The notes beneath the pieces are model-generated. The model was not told the DNA's origin and did not search any database. It saw nothing but the letters and a program-made list of their open reading frames with translations. This document shows, piece after piece, positions 55,320 to 63,969 of a stretch of DNA of 64,000 bases. The stretch spans positions 32,347 to 96,346 of the forward strand of contig NZ_JPHF01000013.1 of NCBI RefSeq assembly GCF_000814325.1. Reading direction: 5' to 3'. The stretch's first letter is position 1. Each line of letters opens with the position of its first letter. The position numbers and the translations under genes were made by a program. The DNA comes from Flavihumibacter sp. ZG627. Its GTDB lineage: Bacteria > Bacteroidota > Bacteroidia > Chitinophagales > Chitinophagaceae.

Positions 55320-56045
55320 ATGAATATGGCAAAGGCGAGAAATGTTATTTTACTGATTGTACTGATCCTGGTAGTTGACCAGGTGCTTAAGATCTGGGTG
55401 AAGACGAATATGCCCCTGAGTTATCACTGGGATGCCACGCATGTACCCATTACCCCCTACGACCGCGGTATCAGGCCCTTTGGCGAGAATGCCGAGTGGG
55501 CACAGATCTATTTCGTGGAGAACGAGGGCATGGCCTGGGGATGGAAGTTTGGTGGTGAGTGGGGCAAGATGGCCCTTACCCTTTTCCGCATGCTGGCGGT
55601 GATCTTCGGGGTCTGGTATATCCGCGAGATACTGCGGAAGAAGCATAGTACCGGCTTCATCGTTTGCGTGGCGCTGATCTTTGCCGGGGCCTTTGGCAAC
55701 CTGATCGACAGCATGTTCTATGGACTGATTTTTGAGGAGAGTACCTATACATCGGTGGCGAAGATGTTCCCGGAAAAAGGCTATGCCGGATTTCTGCATG
55801 GCAAGGTGGTGGATATGTTCTATTTCCCCATCATCCGCTCGCATTATCCAAGCTGGTTTCCGATAGTTGGCGGGGATGACTTTGAATTTTTCAGTCCGGT
55901 TTTCAATATCGCCGATGCCTCCATTTCAGCGGGGGTGATAGCATTGCTGGTTTTCCAGAAACGATTCCTGGAGCCCGAAGCTGATACGACAAGGAAAACG
56001 ATTGAAACAAATACCAGGGTAAATGACGATGTTCAGGTATCCTGA
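55320..56045 (+). CDS. lspA: Lipoprotein signal peptidase (SPase II)
   Basis: 241 aa, longer than the about 160-residue enteric enzyme because of an insert between the third and fourth membrane helices, which is usual in this phylum. Catalytic Asp130 (AGAFGNLIDSM) and Asp199 (FNIADASISAG). N-terminal VDQVLKIWVK motif. Cleaves the signal peptide of lipidated prolipoproteins at the inner membrane, and so serves the many lipoproteins in this window. A decayed copy of its 3' end lies at about 57800-57932. Confidence 0.95.
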   Translation: MNMAKARNVILLIVLILVVDQVLKIWVKTNMPLSYHWDATHVPITPYDRGIRPFGENAEWAQIYFVENEGMAWGWKFGGEWGKMALTLFRMLAVIFGVWYIREILRKKHSTGFIVCVALIFAGAFGNLIDSMFYGLIFEESTYTSVAKMFPEKGYAGFLHGKVVDMFYFPIIRSHYPSWFPIVGGDDFEFFSPVFNIADASISAGVIALLVFQKRFLEPEADTTRKTIETNTRVNDDVQVS

Positions 56046-56058
56046 TAAAACCTACTCT

Positions 56059-56532
56059 ATGCGTAAGATATTTTTACCGATCCTGGCAATGATGGTGCTT
56101 GCTTTTACCGGCTGCACCAAGGAGGAGAGTCTTGAGGAGATGCCAATTGTGGAAGACCAGAATAACAGCTGGCGCTTTGTGGAAGGGGGAACAGAATACA
56201 GGGGGGTGGTTGACACTGCCTTTATTGAACTCATCAATGGCACCGAGGTGCTCACCATAGAAGGAACAGTCACTTCCGGAACCCAGGGAAATATAGCCCT
56301 GCTGCTGGTGGGCGACCCTGTAGGGGTGGGCAATTATCCCTCTCCCTTATCTGCGCTATTCTATATCGAAAACGGCGCTTTCAAGTATGAAACCGATCCT
56401 GCAACGCCAGGATTCACCATCGGCATTACGCAGTTCAGCACAACTTCAGTAGCCGGAACCTTTTCCGGGCTGGTTAAAGAAGATGGCGTTGATCGCAATG
56501 TGACGGAAGGAAGTTTTAAGGCGACTTTTTAG
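56059..56532 (+). CDS. Small lipoprotein, uncharacterised
   Basis: 157 aa from the ATG at 56059, 13 nt after lspA, so probably co-transcribed. Lipobox TGC after a short hydrophobic signal. The body is rich in small and beta-forming residues, with pairs like NNSWRFVEGGTEYRGVVDTAF and IGITQFSTTSVAGTFSGLVKEDGV. The C-terminal 41 codons are duplicated at 57935-58056. No family recognised; a beta-sandwich is likely. Confidence 0.75.
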   Translation: MRKIFLPILAMMVLAFTGCTKEESLEEMPIVEDQNNSWRFVEGGTEYRGVVDTAFIELINGTEVLTIEGTVTSGTQGNIALLLVGDPVGVGNYPSPLSALFYIENGAFKYETDPATPGFTIGITQFSTTSVAGTFSGLVKEDGVDRNVTEGSFKATF

Positions 56533-56538
56533 AATGCA

Positions 56539-57672
56539 TCATAGTTTTAAAAAGATTCTCCTCTTATATAACCAATAACACAAGTACCATTCTACAAAAA
56601 GGGTTATAAGGGCAGAAAAGATTGCCTGTATGCCTTCGGGAGTATTGAATAATCCGGTAAATCCATTGGTGAAGATGGCCACAGCACCATTAAGCCATTG
56701 CACCCCTACTGTTTCAAAGAAGAGATATATAAAAATGGCGTTCATGCCCATCACTTCAAATACCCAGGCAAAACGGTTCCAGCCTCTCAGATCAATTATA
56801 TAATAGAGTAATGCCATCATCAGCAGTATCCATCCCCCTGATGCCAGCGTAAAAGAGGAAGTGCTGATTCGTTTAATTATGGGCGTTATACCAGACAAAT
56901 CAAGTGCGTAGCCGGCTGCAAGGGCAACCAGGCCGGCAATTAATAATGTTTGCAATTTTTTAGCGGATGACTCCTTTGAAATAATCAGTTTCCCTGCAAG
57001 CACCCCCCAGATGGTATGTGCAGCGGTTGGGATAATATTGATAGCCACCCATCCATCGCTGTTGATCTTTCCCATCACGATGGTATCGAACCATGCACCG
57101 AAGTTTTCTGAGTGGGTAAAAGGTTTGTCGAATCCGGGCATAAGAACAAAGCGGTACAGGAATTCAGTCAGTATCAGTAGAGCGATCGAGAATATGATCT
57201 GGAACAGGGATGATTTACGGATGATGGCATAGGCAATTAAAGTGGTGAATGCGAGTTGTGTAAGCACGTTCCAGAGTTCCCAAACCATTTTACCGGCATA
57301 TATACAATGAAGGGCTGTACCAAACAGAAAGAGTTTAAGACAGCGGATAGCAACATGACGAAAATTGGTTTCCCATGTTATGCCTTTTTTGGATTTGTTA
57401 TAGAAGGAGATATACAATGCGGCCCCTGCCATTGTCATGAAAGCAGGTTGTACCAGGTCCCAGAACCTGAGACCATGCCATGGGTGATGAAAGAACTGTT
57501 CAACAACAGCATTGGGGATGCCCGTTGCAAACTCTTCGTTCAATGCAATATAGAGATGACAGCTTTCGGCGGCAAGGAGAAGCATGATGAGGCCGCGCAG
57601 TACATCCAGCGACTGAAGTCGGTTTGAAGGCAGGAGGGAAACAGGAGGGGTGCGGTTGACAGTTGGTTGCAT
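56539..57672 (-). CDS. Multi-helix membrane acyltransferase-like protein (DUF5009/NagX-HGSNAT type)
   Basis: 377 aa, about ten helices. N-terminal RLQSLDVLRGLIMLLLAAESCHLY is the family opening (LDVLRG), followed by QPAFMTMAGAALYISF and WVAINIIPTAAHTIWGVLAGKL. Such proteins resemble heparan-alpha-glucosaminide N-acetyltransferase and the NagX group and may acetylate or transport sugars. A catalytic His cannot be assigned safely. 6 nt separate its 3' end from the lipoprotein gene. Confidence 0.82.
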   Translation of the reverse strand: MQPTVNRTPPVSLLPSNRLQSLDVLRGLIMLLLAAESCHLYIALNEEFATGIPNAVVEQFFHHPWHGLRFWDLVQPAFMTMAGAALYISFYNKSKKGITWETNFRHVAIRCLKLFLFGTALHCIYAGKMVWELWNVLTQLAFTTLIAYAIIRKSSLFQIIFSIALLILTEFLYRFVLMPGFDKPFTHSENFGAWFDTIVMGKINSDGWVAINIIPTAAHTIWGVLAGKLIISKESSAKKLQTLLIAGLVALAAGYALDLSGITPIIKRISTSSFTLASGGWILLMMALLYYIIDLRGWNRFAWVFEVMGMNAIFIYLFFETVGVQWLNGAVAIFTNGFTGLFNTPEGIQAIFSALITLFVEWYLCYWLYKRRIFLKL

Positions 57673-58334
57673 CCTATTAATATAAGAAAAGGATTACCAA
57701 CTAAGATGTGCAAACGTTTGTCTGAATTCAGCGATTATGAACAAAAGACATTCTCCTATTCACTGTTGCCTACTGCCTTTTTAAAATTACGGGAATCAAC
57801 CATATGGGATTCATCACCCATAATTCCAAGCGCATAATTATTAGCTTCCTCCATGCGGATCTTGTTTTGCTTCTTTTTTCACTGAGCTCACGACTCCATT
57901 TCAACGGGAGTGATAGCATTGCGGGTATTACCAAGATTCACCATCGGCATAACCCAGTTCAGCACAACCTCTGTAAGCGGAACGTTCTCCGGGCTGGTTA
58001 AAGAAGATGGTGTTGATCGCAATGTGATGGAAGGCAGTTTTAAGGCGACTTTTTAGGAAGGATTGATAAAATGAAAAACCCTTTATCAGTTATTTGAAAC
58101 TTCGGAAATATTAACCACATCGCAAGGTGAATGATCACATTTTGCTTATAAAGTAGTGTTCTGCATATAATAATTAATTTTGGTATCCGCAATACCCGCT
58201 TTATGGTATTTTTCATACTTGTTTACCATATACTTTTGACTAACGTTAATGTATGACCTAAAAGCATGAAAGATTTTTTATTCTCTATTTCCAATAACAC
58301 GACCAGTTTTGTGAAACTATTATCAAGTAGCAAG
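57673..58334. other. Gene-poor stretch before the RHS-like gene
   Basis: Apart from the duplicate relic at about 57800-58056, I see no credible gene in these 662 bases. The sequence becomes AT-rich after 58060. A TAATTTTG at 58175-58182 could be a -7 element for the RHS-like gene, but it is 152 nt before the chosen start. Confidence 0.6.
57800..58056 (+). pseudogene. Decayed duplicate: 3' end of lspA fused to 3' end of the 56059 lipoprotein
   Basis: 57935-58056 matches 56411-56532 over 122 nt with no gap and 11 differences (about 91%); 8 of the 11 are silent in the lipoprotein frame, and both end in the same TAG. Just before, 57895-57932 matches lspA 55920-55957 with few differences, in the same frame, with weaker resemblance back to about 57800. 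The intervening 454 nt, lspA 3' end plus lipoprotein 5' part, are missing. There is no start codon and a TGA interrupts at 57883, so no protein is expected. Confidence 0.75.
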
Positions 58335-58784
58335 ATGTCATGGTTAAGTAAGAAGTATTATTATATCTTCCTCTATTCTTTTTTCTGCCAAATTAGTTTT
58401 GGACAGGGTGATCTTCCTCAACTGATCAAACCTTCACCTAGCACTTCCAGCTTATTTCAATTTCAAGAGTATCCAATGGATTATTCAACAGGGTTACCTC
58501 AAATTTCAATTCCATTATATACTATAAATAGCGGTAGTCTTTCTTTGCCAATTTCAATTAATTATCATGCTTCTGGTCGAAGAGTAGGGGATAAAGATGG
58601 TCCAGTAGCATTAGGATGGTCACTTTCGGCTGGCGGCATGATATCAAGAACAATTCATGGATCGCCAGATTTTGGAACATTTAGTACGGGAACATATAAA
58701 TTTCCTTATCCACTGCGTGTTAATAATTTATCGAATTATAATGATTTAAATTATTTGCAACATAGCTCATGTACCTTCCGATAA
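58335..58784 (+). pseudogene. RHS/YD-repeat-like secreted protein, N-terminal fragment (upstream of frameshift)
   Basis: Frame opens at 58266, but the ATG at 58335 gives a standard signal peptide (SKKYYYIFLYSFFCQISFGQ), so it is preferred. The mature N-terminus has YPMDYSTGLPQISIPLYTI, LSLPISINYHASGRRVGDKDGPVALGWSLSAGGMISR: the opening module of Bacteroidota RHS/SpvB-like proteins. The frame stops at 58784, and the continuing domain is read in the next frame (+1) from 58750 on. AT-rich compared with the upstream genes. Confidence 0.75.
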
Positions 58785-58797
58785 TTCATTTAGGTCT

Positions 58798-61700
58798 ATG
58801 CCATGGATGGACTCAGAATATGACATTTTCTCATATTCGATTGGTGACAAATCAGGTAAGATAATTTTCGAGGATAGTAATAATGTAAAAAAACCTGTTT
58901 GGATTCCTCAAGTACCATATTTGGTAAGCATTAATTTTAATGATACTGAATTAAGCACAATAAGCATTACGGATGATAAGGGTATTATGTATTTTTTCAT
59001 TCCAGGAGAGACCTATTCTAGCAGCATGAATTCTGCAAGATCTGCATGGGTTCTTGAAAAAATAATTTCAAATGATAAGGTTGATACCATTTCGTTAACT
59101 TATTTGGGTGCTAGTGAAGTAAGAACGACAATTTCACAAACAGCAACATTGATTGATCAATGGAATATGATTCAAGAGCAATTTCCATTAGTAAATCCGG
59201 AATACAGTGTAAATGAGTCCTCTGAAACATATTCTATATCTCGTGTTTCTTCAATAAAATTTAAGGGTAACGTTATGAATTTTAAATATTTACCCAATAA
59301 TACCCGTATTCAAAGTGTTGAGGTTGTTAATAAAAATAATGAAGTAATCAAAGACATGAGGTTTTACTCATCTATGTGTTATAGTCAATCGGAAATTGGC
59401 ACATCTACAAATAAATTGGATTCTATTGTTTTCAATAATAGGAACGGCGCACGTAATAATAAATATGCATTCGAATATTATGCATTAGCCTCATCCAATG
59501 GTCAATTAAACTTACGCCATCAGGATTGGTGGGGCTATTACAACAATTCAGGTTTGAATGATTTTGTTCCCCGTTATACTAATTTGTATTATGTAGGATC
59601 AGGAGGGCCAGGCGTAATAAATGTAGGAAATCCATCTGCAAATAGAGAGCCCGATTTGGCGGGGCTAAAGAGTGGGGTTCTTAAAAAAATCACTTATCCT
59701 ACTGGTGGGTATACTGAATATATTTATGAACATAATCTAGCAAATTTATTTGGCATTTCTGGTACTCCTAGAAAAGGGCCGGGGTTAAGAATACAGCAGA
59801 TAAACAATTCTGATTCCGTCGGCCAGGTTTATAAGAAACAATATAAATATGGGGTTAATGAAAACGGATATGGGATAATTGATGCATTTCCTGATATTTC
59901 AACCATGTCTAAAGAGATGTCAATTGGTTTTATGAATAACAGTGCCCCCTTAATATGGTCGCCAGATAGAGGGGGGAGTTATCGTATTAGAACTTTTAGT
60001 TCCGACATAAATACCGAAGTGTCAGAATTATTTCAGAGGCCAGTTATTTATAACGAAGTGACAGAATACGAAGGAACAAATTCAATTAATACGGGTAAAG
60101 TTGTTTTGAAGTATGATTATAGTCCTTGGGCATTAAATGGTATGCCGTCCTTATCTCCACTAATAATTGGAAAAAAACATATTAAGAACTTTAATTATTA
60201 CAGAACTCCCAGTTTGATCTCTAAAACAGTTTTTAAACAGTTAAACAATCAATATTACAAAATTCAAGAGCTTATAAATATTTATAACCTTACTACTACA
60301 GATACAATTACAGGTTTACATATACAGCGTAATTTGTCATTCCCTCAAACTGGTCAAACTACTGCTTATCATCCAGATTATACTTCTAACGTTACGCTTA
60401 GAAGTGAGGAATATGCAACTTTTCAGTGCTGCTTCGGAGTACCACTTGGGCCAACACCAAACATTTTTACTTTTGATAATTATCAAATCATTACAGGTGT
60501 AAAGAATTTAAAGAATTCAATATCAATTCAATTTTTGGAAAATGGAGATTCTATGGGAACCTCTACATCTTTTGAATATAATTCAAAAAACCTCCTTTCC
60601 AAGGAGGCTACTATTAATTCATTAGGAGATACAATCTCAAAAGTTACAAAATATCCATTCGATTATAATACTCCTATAAATAATCAAATGGCAGCTATTA
60701 ATATGCTCAATTTCCCTTATGAGGAAGTCTATTCAAAAAATAGCTCAATATTAAATAGCTATAAAACTGAGTATATTAACATAGGTACATCAATTCAGAA
60801 GATATATCCCCAAAGCGTTTATAAGAAATTCAAGTCCGATACTTATAAGCCTATCCTAAGATTCCATAGTTATAATGATTATGGTAAACCAATTTCTGTT
60901 TCCAAGGAAAATGATGTTATAATTTCCTATTTATGGGATTACAAAAATACGCTACCAATAGCTGAGGTTACAAATAGTGATATTGGTGATATTGCTTATA
61001 CATCTTTTGAAGCTGAGGGAAAAGGTGGATGGCTTTTTAATGGCACCTGTTCGATTGATTTATCTGCCCCAACTGGAAAAATGGTTTATGATTTAACAGG
61101 TGGTAATATCACCAAGAGTGTAATCGCAACTAAGAATTATTATCTAACTTATTGGCGCCCCTCGTCAGAAACTGCTTTAAATATATCCGGCACTCAAACA
61201 GGTTATCCCTTGATTGGCACCTCTATAAATGGATGGAAGAAAATTGTACATAAAATATATGGAAGCACAAATATTAGCCTAGCAGGGCTTGGTAAAATCG
61301 ATGAAGTCAGGCTTCATCCAGAAAATTCGCAGATGAGAACATATACCCATACTCCATTAATTGGTATTACATCTGAGGGGGACCACAATGGAAATTTGAC
61401 TTACTATGACTATGATTCAATGGGCAATTTATATTTAGTTAAAAATGAATCTCGTAGTATTCTTAAAAAATTCTGCTACAATTATTCCGGTCAACTAGTT
61501 AGTTGTGACCCTTTTTACAATGATGACAAGAGTGGTACATATAGTAGATCCAATTGTGCATCTGGGTACACCGGGGGAAGCTATTATGTAAATATCCCTG
61601 CGGGTATGTTTAGTTCAACTGTATCCAAGGCCGATGCGAATAACCAGGCGACTGCCTACGGACAGGCACAGGCAAATATTTACGGTGCTTGTACTTCAAG

Positions 61701-61986
61701 TACTGTCTCCCTTCTTTGCAACAACAATGTATCCAATGGAACATTTTTCATCTCTTTCTTTAATGAGTCAACAGGTGCCAGCTACAACTTTACTTCCTCA
61801 TACGGGTATGGTGTGACGTTAGGTAGTATTCCAGCAGGCAATTATACCATTAGCATTACGCCTACCCGATTCGATACGATGTATTTTTACACTGCTGGTT
61901 GTTATACCTATGGTGGTGGTTATGATTACACTTTTTATAGTATTCCTATTAACTCCACCTGCAGATCAATTGAAATTTCTTATTAA
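58798..61986 (+). pseudogene. RHS/YD-repeat-like secreted protein, main fragment with DUF5977-like tail
   Basis: 1062 aa from an internal ATG; the frame is open from 58750 without a start. It directly continues the fragment at 58335: SEYDIFSYSIGDKSGKIIFED fits the next part of such proteins. The middle has KKITYPTGGYTEYIYEHN; near the end YYDYDSMGNLYLVKNESRSILKKFCYNY is a YD-type repeat. Then comes SNCASGYTGGSYYVNIPAG with SKADANNQATAYGQAQANIYGAC, which resembles DUF5977, and a final 100-residue beta-rich segment. The usual long YD-repeat cage and toxin tip are absent. If the one-base shift is real, it is a broken gene; if it is a sequence error, it is one protein of about 1216 aa. Confidence 0.75.
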
Positions 61987-61994
61987 CCATATTT

Positions 61995-62516
61995 ATGCGA
62001 AAAATATTCCAAATACTATTTCTTTTTATTGTTTCAAGTTATGCGCTCTCTGCCCAGAACCTTTATTCCTATAATATAGAAGAAGAATCTGGCAGTATAG
62101 TGGGGCTAAGTAAAATGCAGGGAAGCAAGTTAATCGTAATGATCACAGGTGGAATTTCAGATTCATCATACAAAGAGTTGGCTACCATATATCAGCAATA
62201 TCCTTCAGTTCGTTTTATTTCTCTGCCAATGGAAAGTTTACGCCAGGAAGCCAGCTCCGGTTTAGATTCTTTGACTGGAGTAGTCAAGGGCAAACGTGCA
62301 TCAGATAACAACACTACCAATGGCAGGCTTCTTCAATGGCTCAGCCGGCGTGTATTGAACCGTCATTTTGAAGTTTCCACTTTGCAAGTAGGTTATAAAT
62401 TTTTTATTGATGAGGAAGGTGAGTTGTATTGTGTTCTACCTCCTTCTTTCCAGTTGTCCCCTGGTAAATTGTCTATCATTATTAATAAGAATCAAGCTAT
62501 TCAACCTGCTAATTAA
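61995..62516 (+). CDS. Exported thioredoxin-fold-like (glutathione-peroxidase-like) protein without catalytic Cys
   Basis: 173 aa. Signal peptide ending LSAQ. LSKMQGSKLIVMITGGISDSSYKELATIYQQYPSVRFISLPMES and, later, LNRHFEVSTLQVGYKFFIDEEGELYCVLPP follow the glutathione-peroxidase layout (beta1, YxELxxLYxxY, NFxKFLIDxxG). Where GPx has its active Cys before YKEL, this protein has ISDSS; the only Cys is near the end. So a peroxidase function is unlikely, and the protein may be structural or binding. It begins 8 nt after the RHS-like gene and 4 nt before the next gene. The family call is tentative. Confidence 0.65.
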   Translation: MRKIFQILFLFIVSSYALSAQNLYSYNIEEESGSIVGLSKMQGSKLIVMITGGISDSSYKELATIYQQYPSVRFISLPMESLRQEASSGLDSLTGVVKGKRASDNNTTNGRLLQWLSRRVLNRHFEVSTLQVGYKFFIDEEGELYCVLPPSFQLSPGKLSIIINKNQAIQPAN

Positions 62517-62520
62517 TTTC

Positions 62521-63969
62521 ATGTCAAATTGTTGTCAAATACATAGGTTATTAACCATTTTATCAATGCTGTTCAGTTTTGAGTTATGGTCGCAACAACC
62601 TATCCAAAGCAGCAGCTTGAACGAGCAGTTAAATAGTTTCAATATATCTGACAGGTTTTTAGCTACGCTAAAAAAGAAGGCGTTAAATGAAAAATCCAGG
62701 ATGGAAAAATTAGGATCAAAATACTTCGATAAGATTAAAAATGAAGAAAAAAAGCTCTATCGAAAGTTGTATAAAAAAGATAGCCTGCAAGCCAGATCAC
62801 TCTTTGGTAATGTCGATTCAGTTTATAACCATATGAAAGCTGAGGCCAGTATCCATAGCCTTACCAGTGGCCCTCGGGAACATTTTTATAACGGACGGCT
62901 GGATAGTCTGCAAACAACCTTAAAATTTCTTTCTCTGGATAATAGCAACATAGCTGAAGGAGTTCCTTCAAACCTTTCCCAAGCCAAAGAAGCATACCAA
63001 CGTCTTCAGGCTCAGTTTACCCAAAGTACTTACCTCGAACAGGCCTTGCTTGCACGTAGGCAAGCGATAGCCTCCCAGCTTAGCAACCATCCGCTGGCCA
63101 AAGAACTTAAAGCCTATCATCAACAGGTTCAATATTACCAGCAACAACTGCGGCAGGCAAGGGAATGGCTGGATCAGCCGGATGTACTGGCCAACAAATT
63201 ATTATCCTATGCCAGCCGGCTTCCCCTTTTCAGAGCATTTATGGAAAAGCACAGTGCTTTTGCTGCCATTTTTCCAACGCCGGATCCAACGGTTCCATTA
63301 ACAGGACTTGGAGGCCTTCAAACCCGCACTGCCTTGCAAACGCAAATGGGCTCTAGTTTAGGCATAGCTAACCCCCAGGCACAGTTGCAGCAGGGCCTGG
63401 GTCAGGCAGAACAGGAACTGCGCAACCTTAAAGATAAATTGTCACAAGGCCAGTGGGGTGACGCAGGGGAAATGCCCGCATACAAAACCAACGAACAGAC
63501 AACAAAATCCCTCTGGCAGCGGCTCGAGTGGGGTAGTAACCTGCAGAGCACCCGTTCCAATAATTACTTTCCAACAACAAGTGACCTTGGACTAAGCCTT
63601 GGCTACAAGCTGAATCAAAAAAGCATATTGGGTATTGGCGCCAGCTATAAGCTGGGCCTGGGGCGCGATTGGCGCCATGTTCGGCTTACCCACGAAGGAA
63701 TGGGCCTCAGAAGCTTTTTGGACTGGAAACTTAAAGGAAGCTTTTGGGTGAGCGGTGGAGCAGAGTTAAATCATCGCAACCGGATTGAGGACCTGGCATT
63801 ACTCAAACAACCCGACAACTGGCAGCAGAGTGCCCTTGTGGGTATTACCCGAAAATTCAAAGTAGGTAAAATGCAATCCGATGCGCGCCTGCTATATGAT
63901 TTTCTCTCGGCCCGGCAAGTTCCGCGCACACAACCATTGGTTTTTAGAATCGGCTATACGTTCAAATGA
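62521..63969 (+). CDS. Exported coiled-coil plus beta-barrel-like envelope protein
   Basis: 482 aa from the ATG at 62521; the frame is open from 62407 but then overlaps the previous gene. Signal peptide ending LWSQ. Residues about 30-270 are helical and Lys/Gln-rich (NEEKKLYRKLYKKDS, QLRQAREWLDQPD, LSQGQWGDAG). The last 160 residues look like outer-membrane strands (LSLGYKLNQKSILGIGASYKLGLGRDWRHVRL, FRIGYTFK) with a terminal aromatic. No family is recognised. The stop TGA overlaps the start of the next gene (ATGA), so coupling is likely. Confidence 0.75.
   Translation: MSNCCQIHRLLTILSMLFSFELWSQQPIQSSSLNEQLNSFNISDRFLATLKKKALNEKSRMEKLGSKYFDKIKNEEKKLYRKLYKKDSLQARSLFGNVDSVYNHMKAEASIHSLTSGPREHFYNGRLDSLQTTLKFLSLDNSNIAEGVPSNLSQAKEAYQRLQAQFTQSTYLEQALLARRQAIASQLSNHPLAKELKAYHQQVQYYQQQLRQAREWLDQPDVLANKLLSYASRLPLFRAFMEKHSAFAAIFPTPDPTVPLTGLGGLQTRTALQTQMGSSLGIANPQAQLQQGLGQAEQELRNLKDKLSQGQWGDAGEMPAYKTNEQTTKSLWQRLEWGSNLQSTRSNNYFPTTSDLGLSLGYKLNQKSILGIGASYKLGLGRDWRHVRLTHEGMGLRSFLDWKLKGSFWVSGGAELNHRNRIEDLALLKQPDNWQQSALVGITRKFKVGKMQSDARLLYDFLSARQVPRTQPLVFRIGYTFK

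Noticed and set aside
57804..58001. 65-codon ORF before the RHS-like gene
   Set aside because: It reads the lspA/lipoprotein relic in another frame; no signal peptide and no conserved feature.
58740..58800. Programmed -1 ribosomal frameshift in the RHS-like gene
   Set aside because: The needed shift is +1, not -1, and there is no slippery heptamer or obvious downstream pseudoknot.
58335..61986. Polymorphic toxin with a C-terminal effector and immunity gene
   Set aside because: No long YD cage, no recognisable effector domain at the end, and the next gene has a signal peptide and looks thioredoxin-like rather than like an immunity protein.
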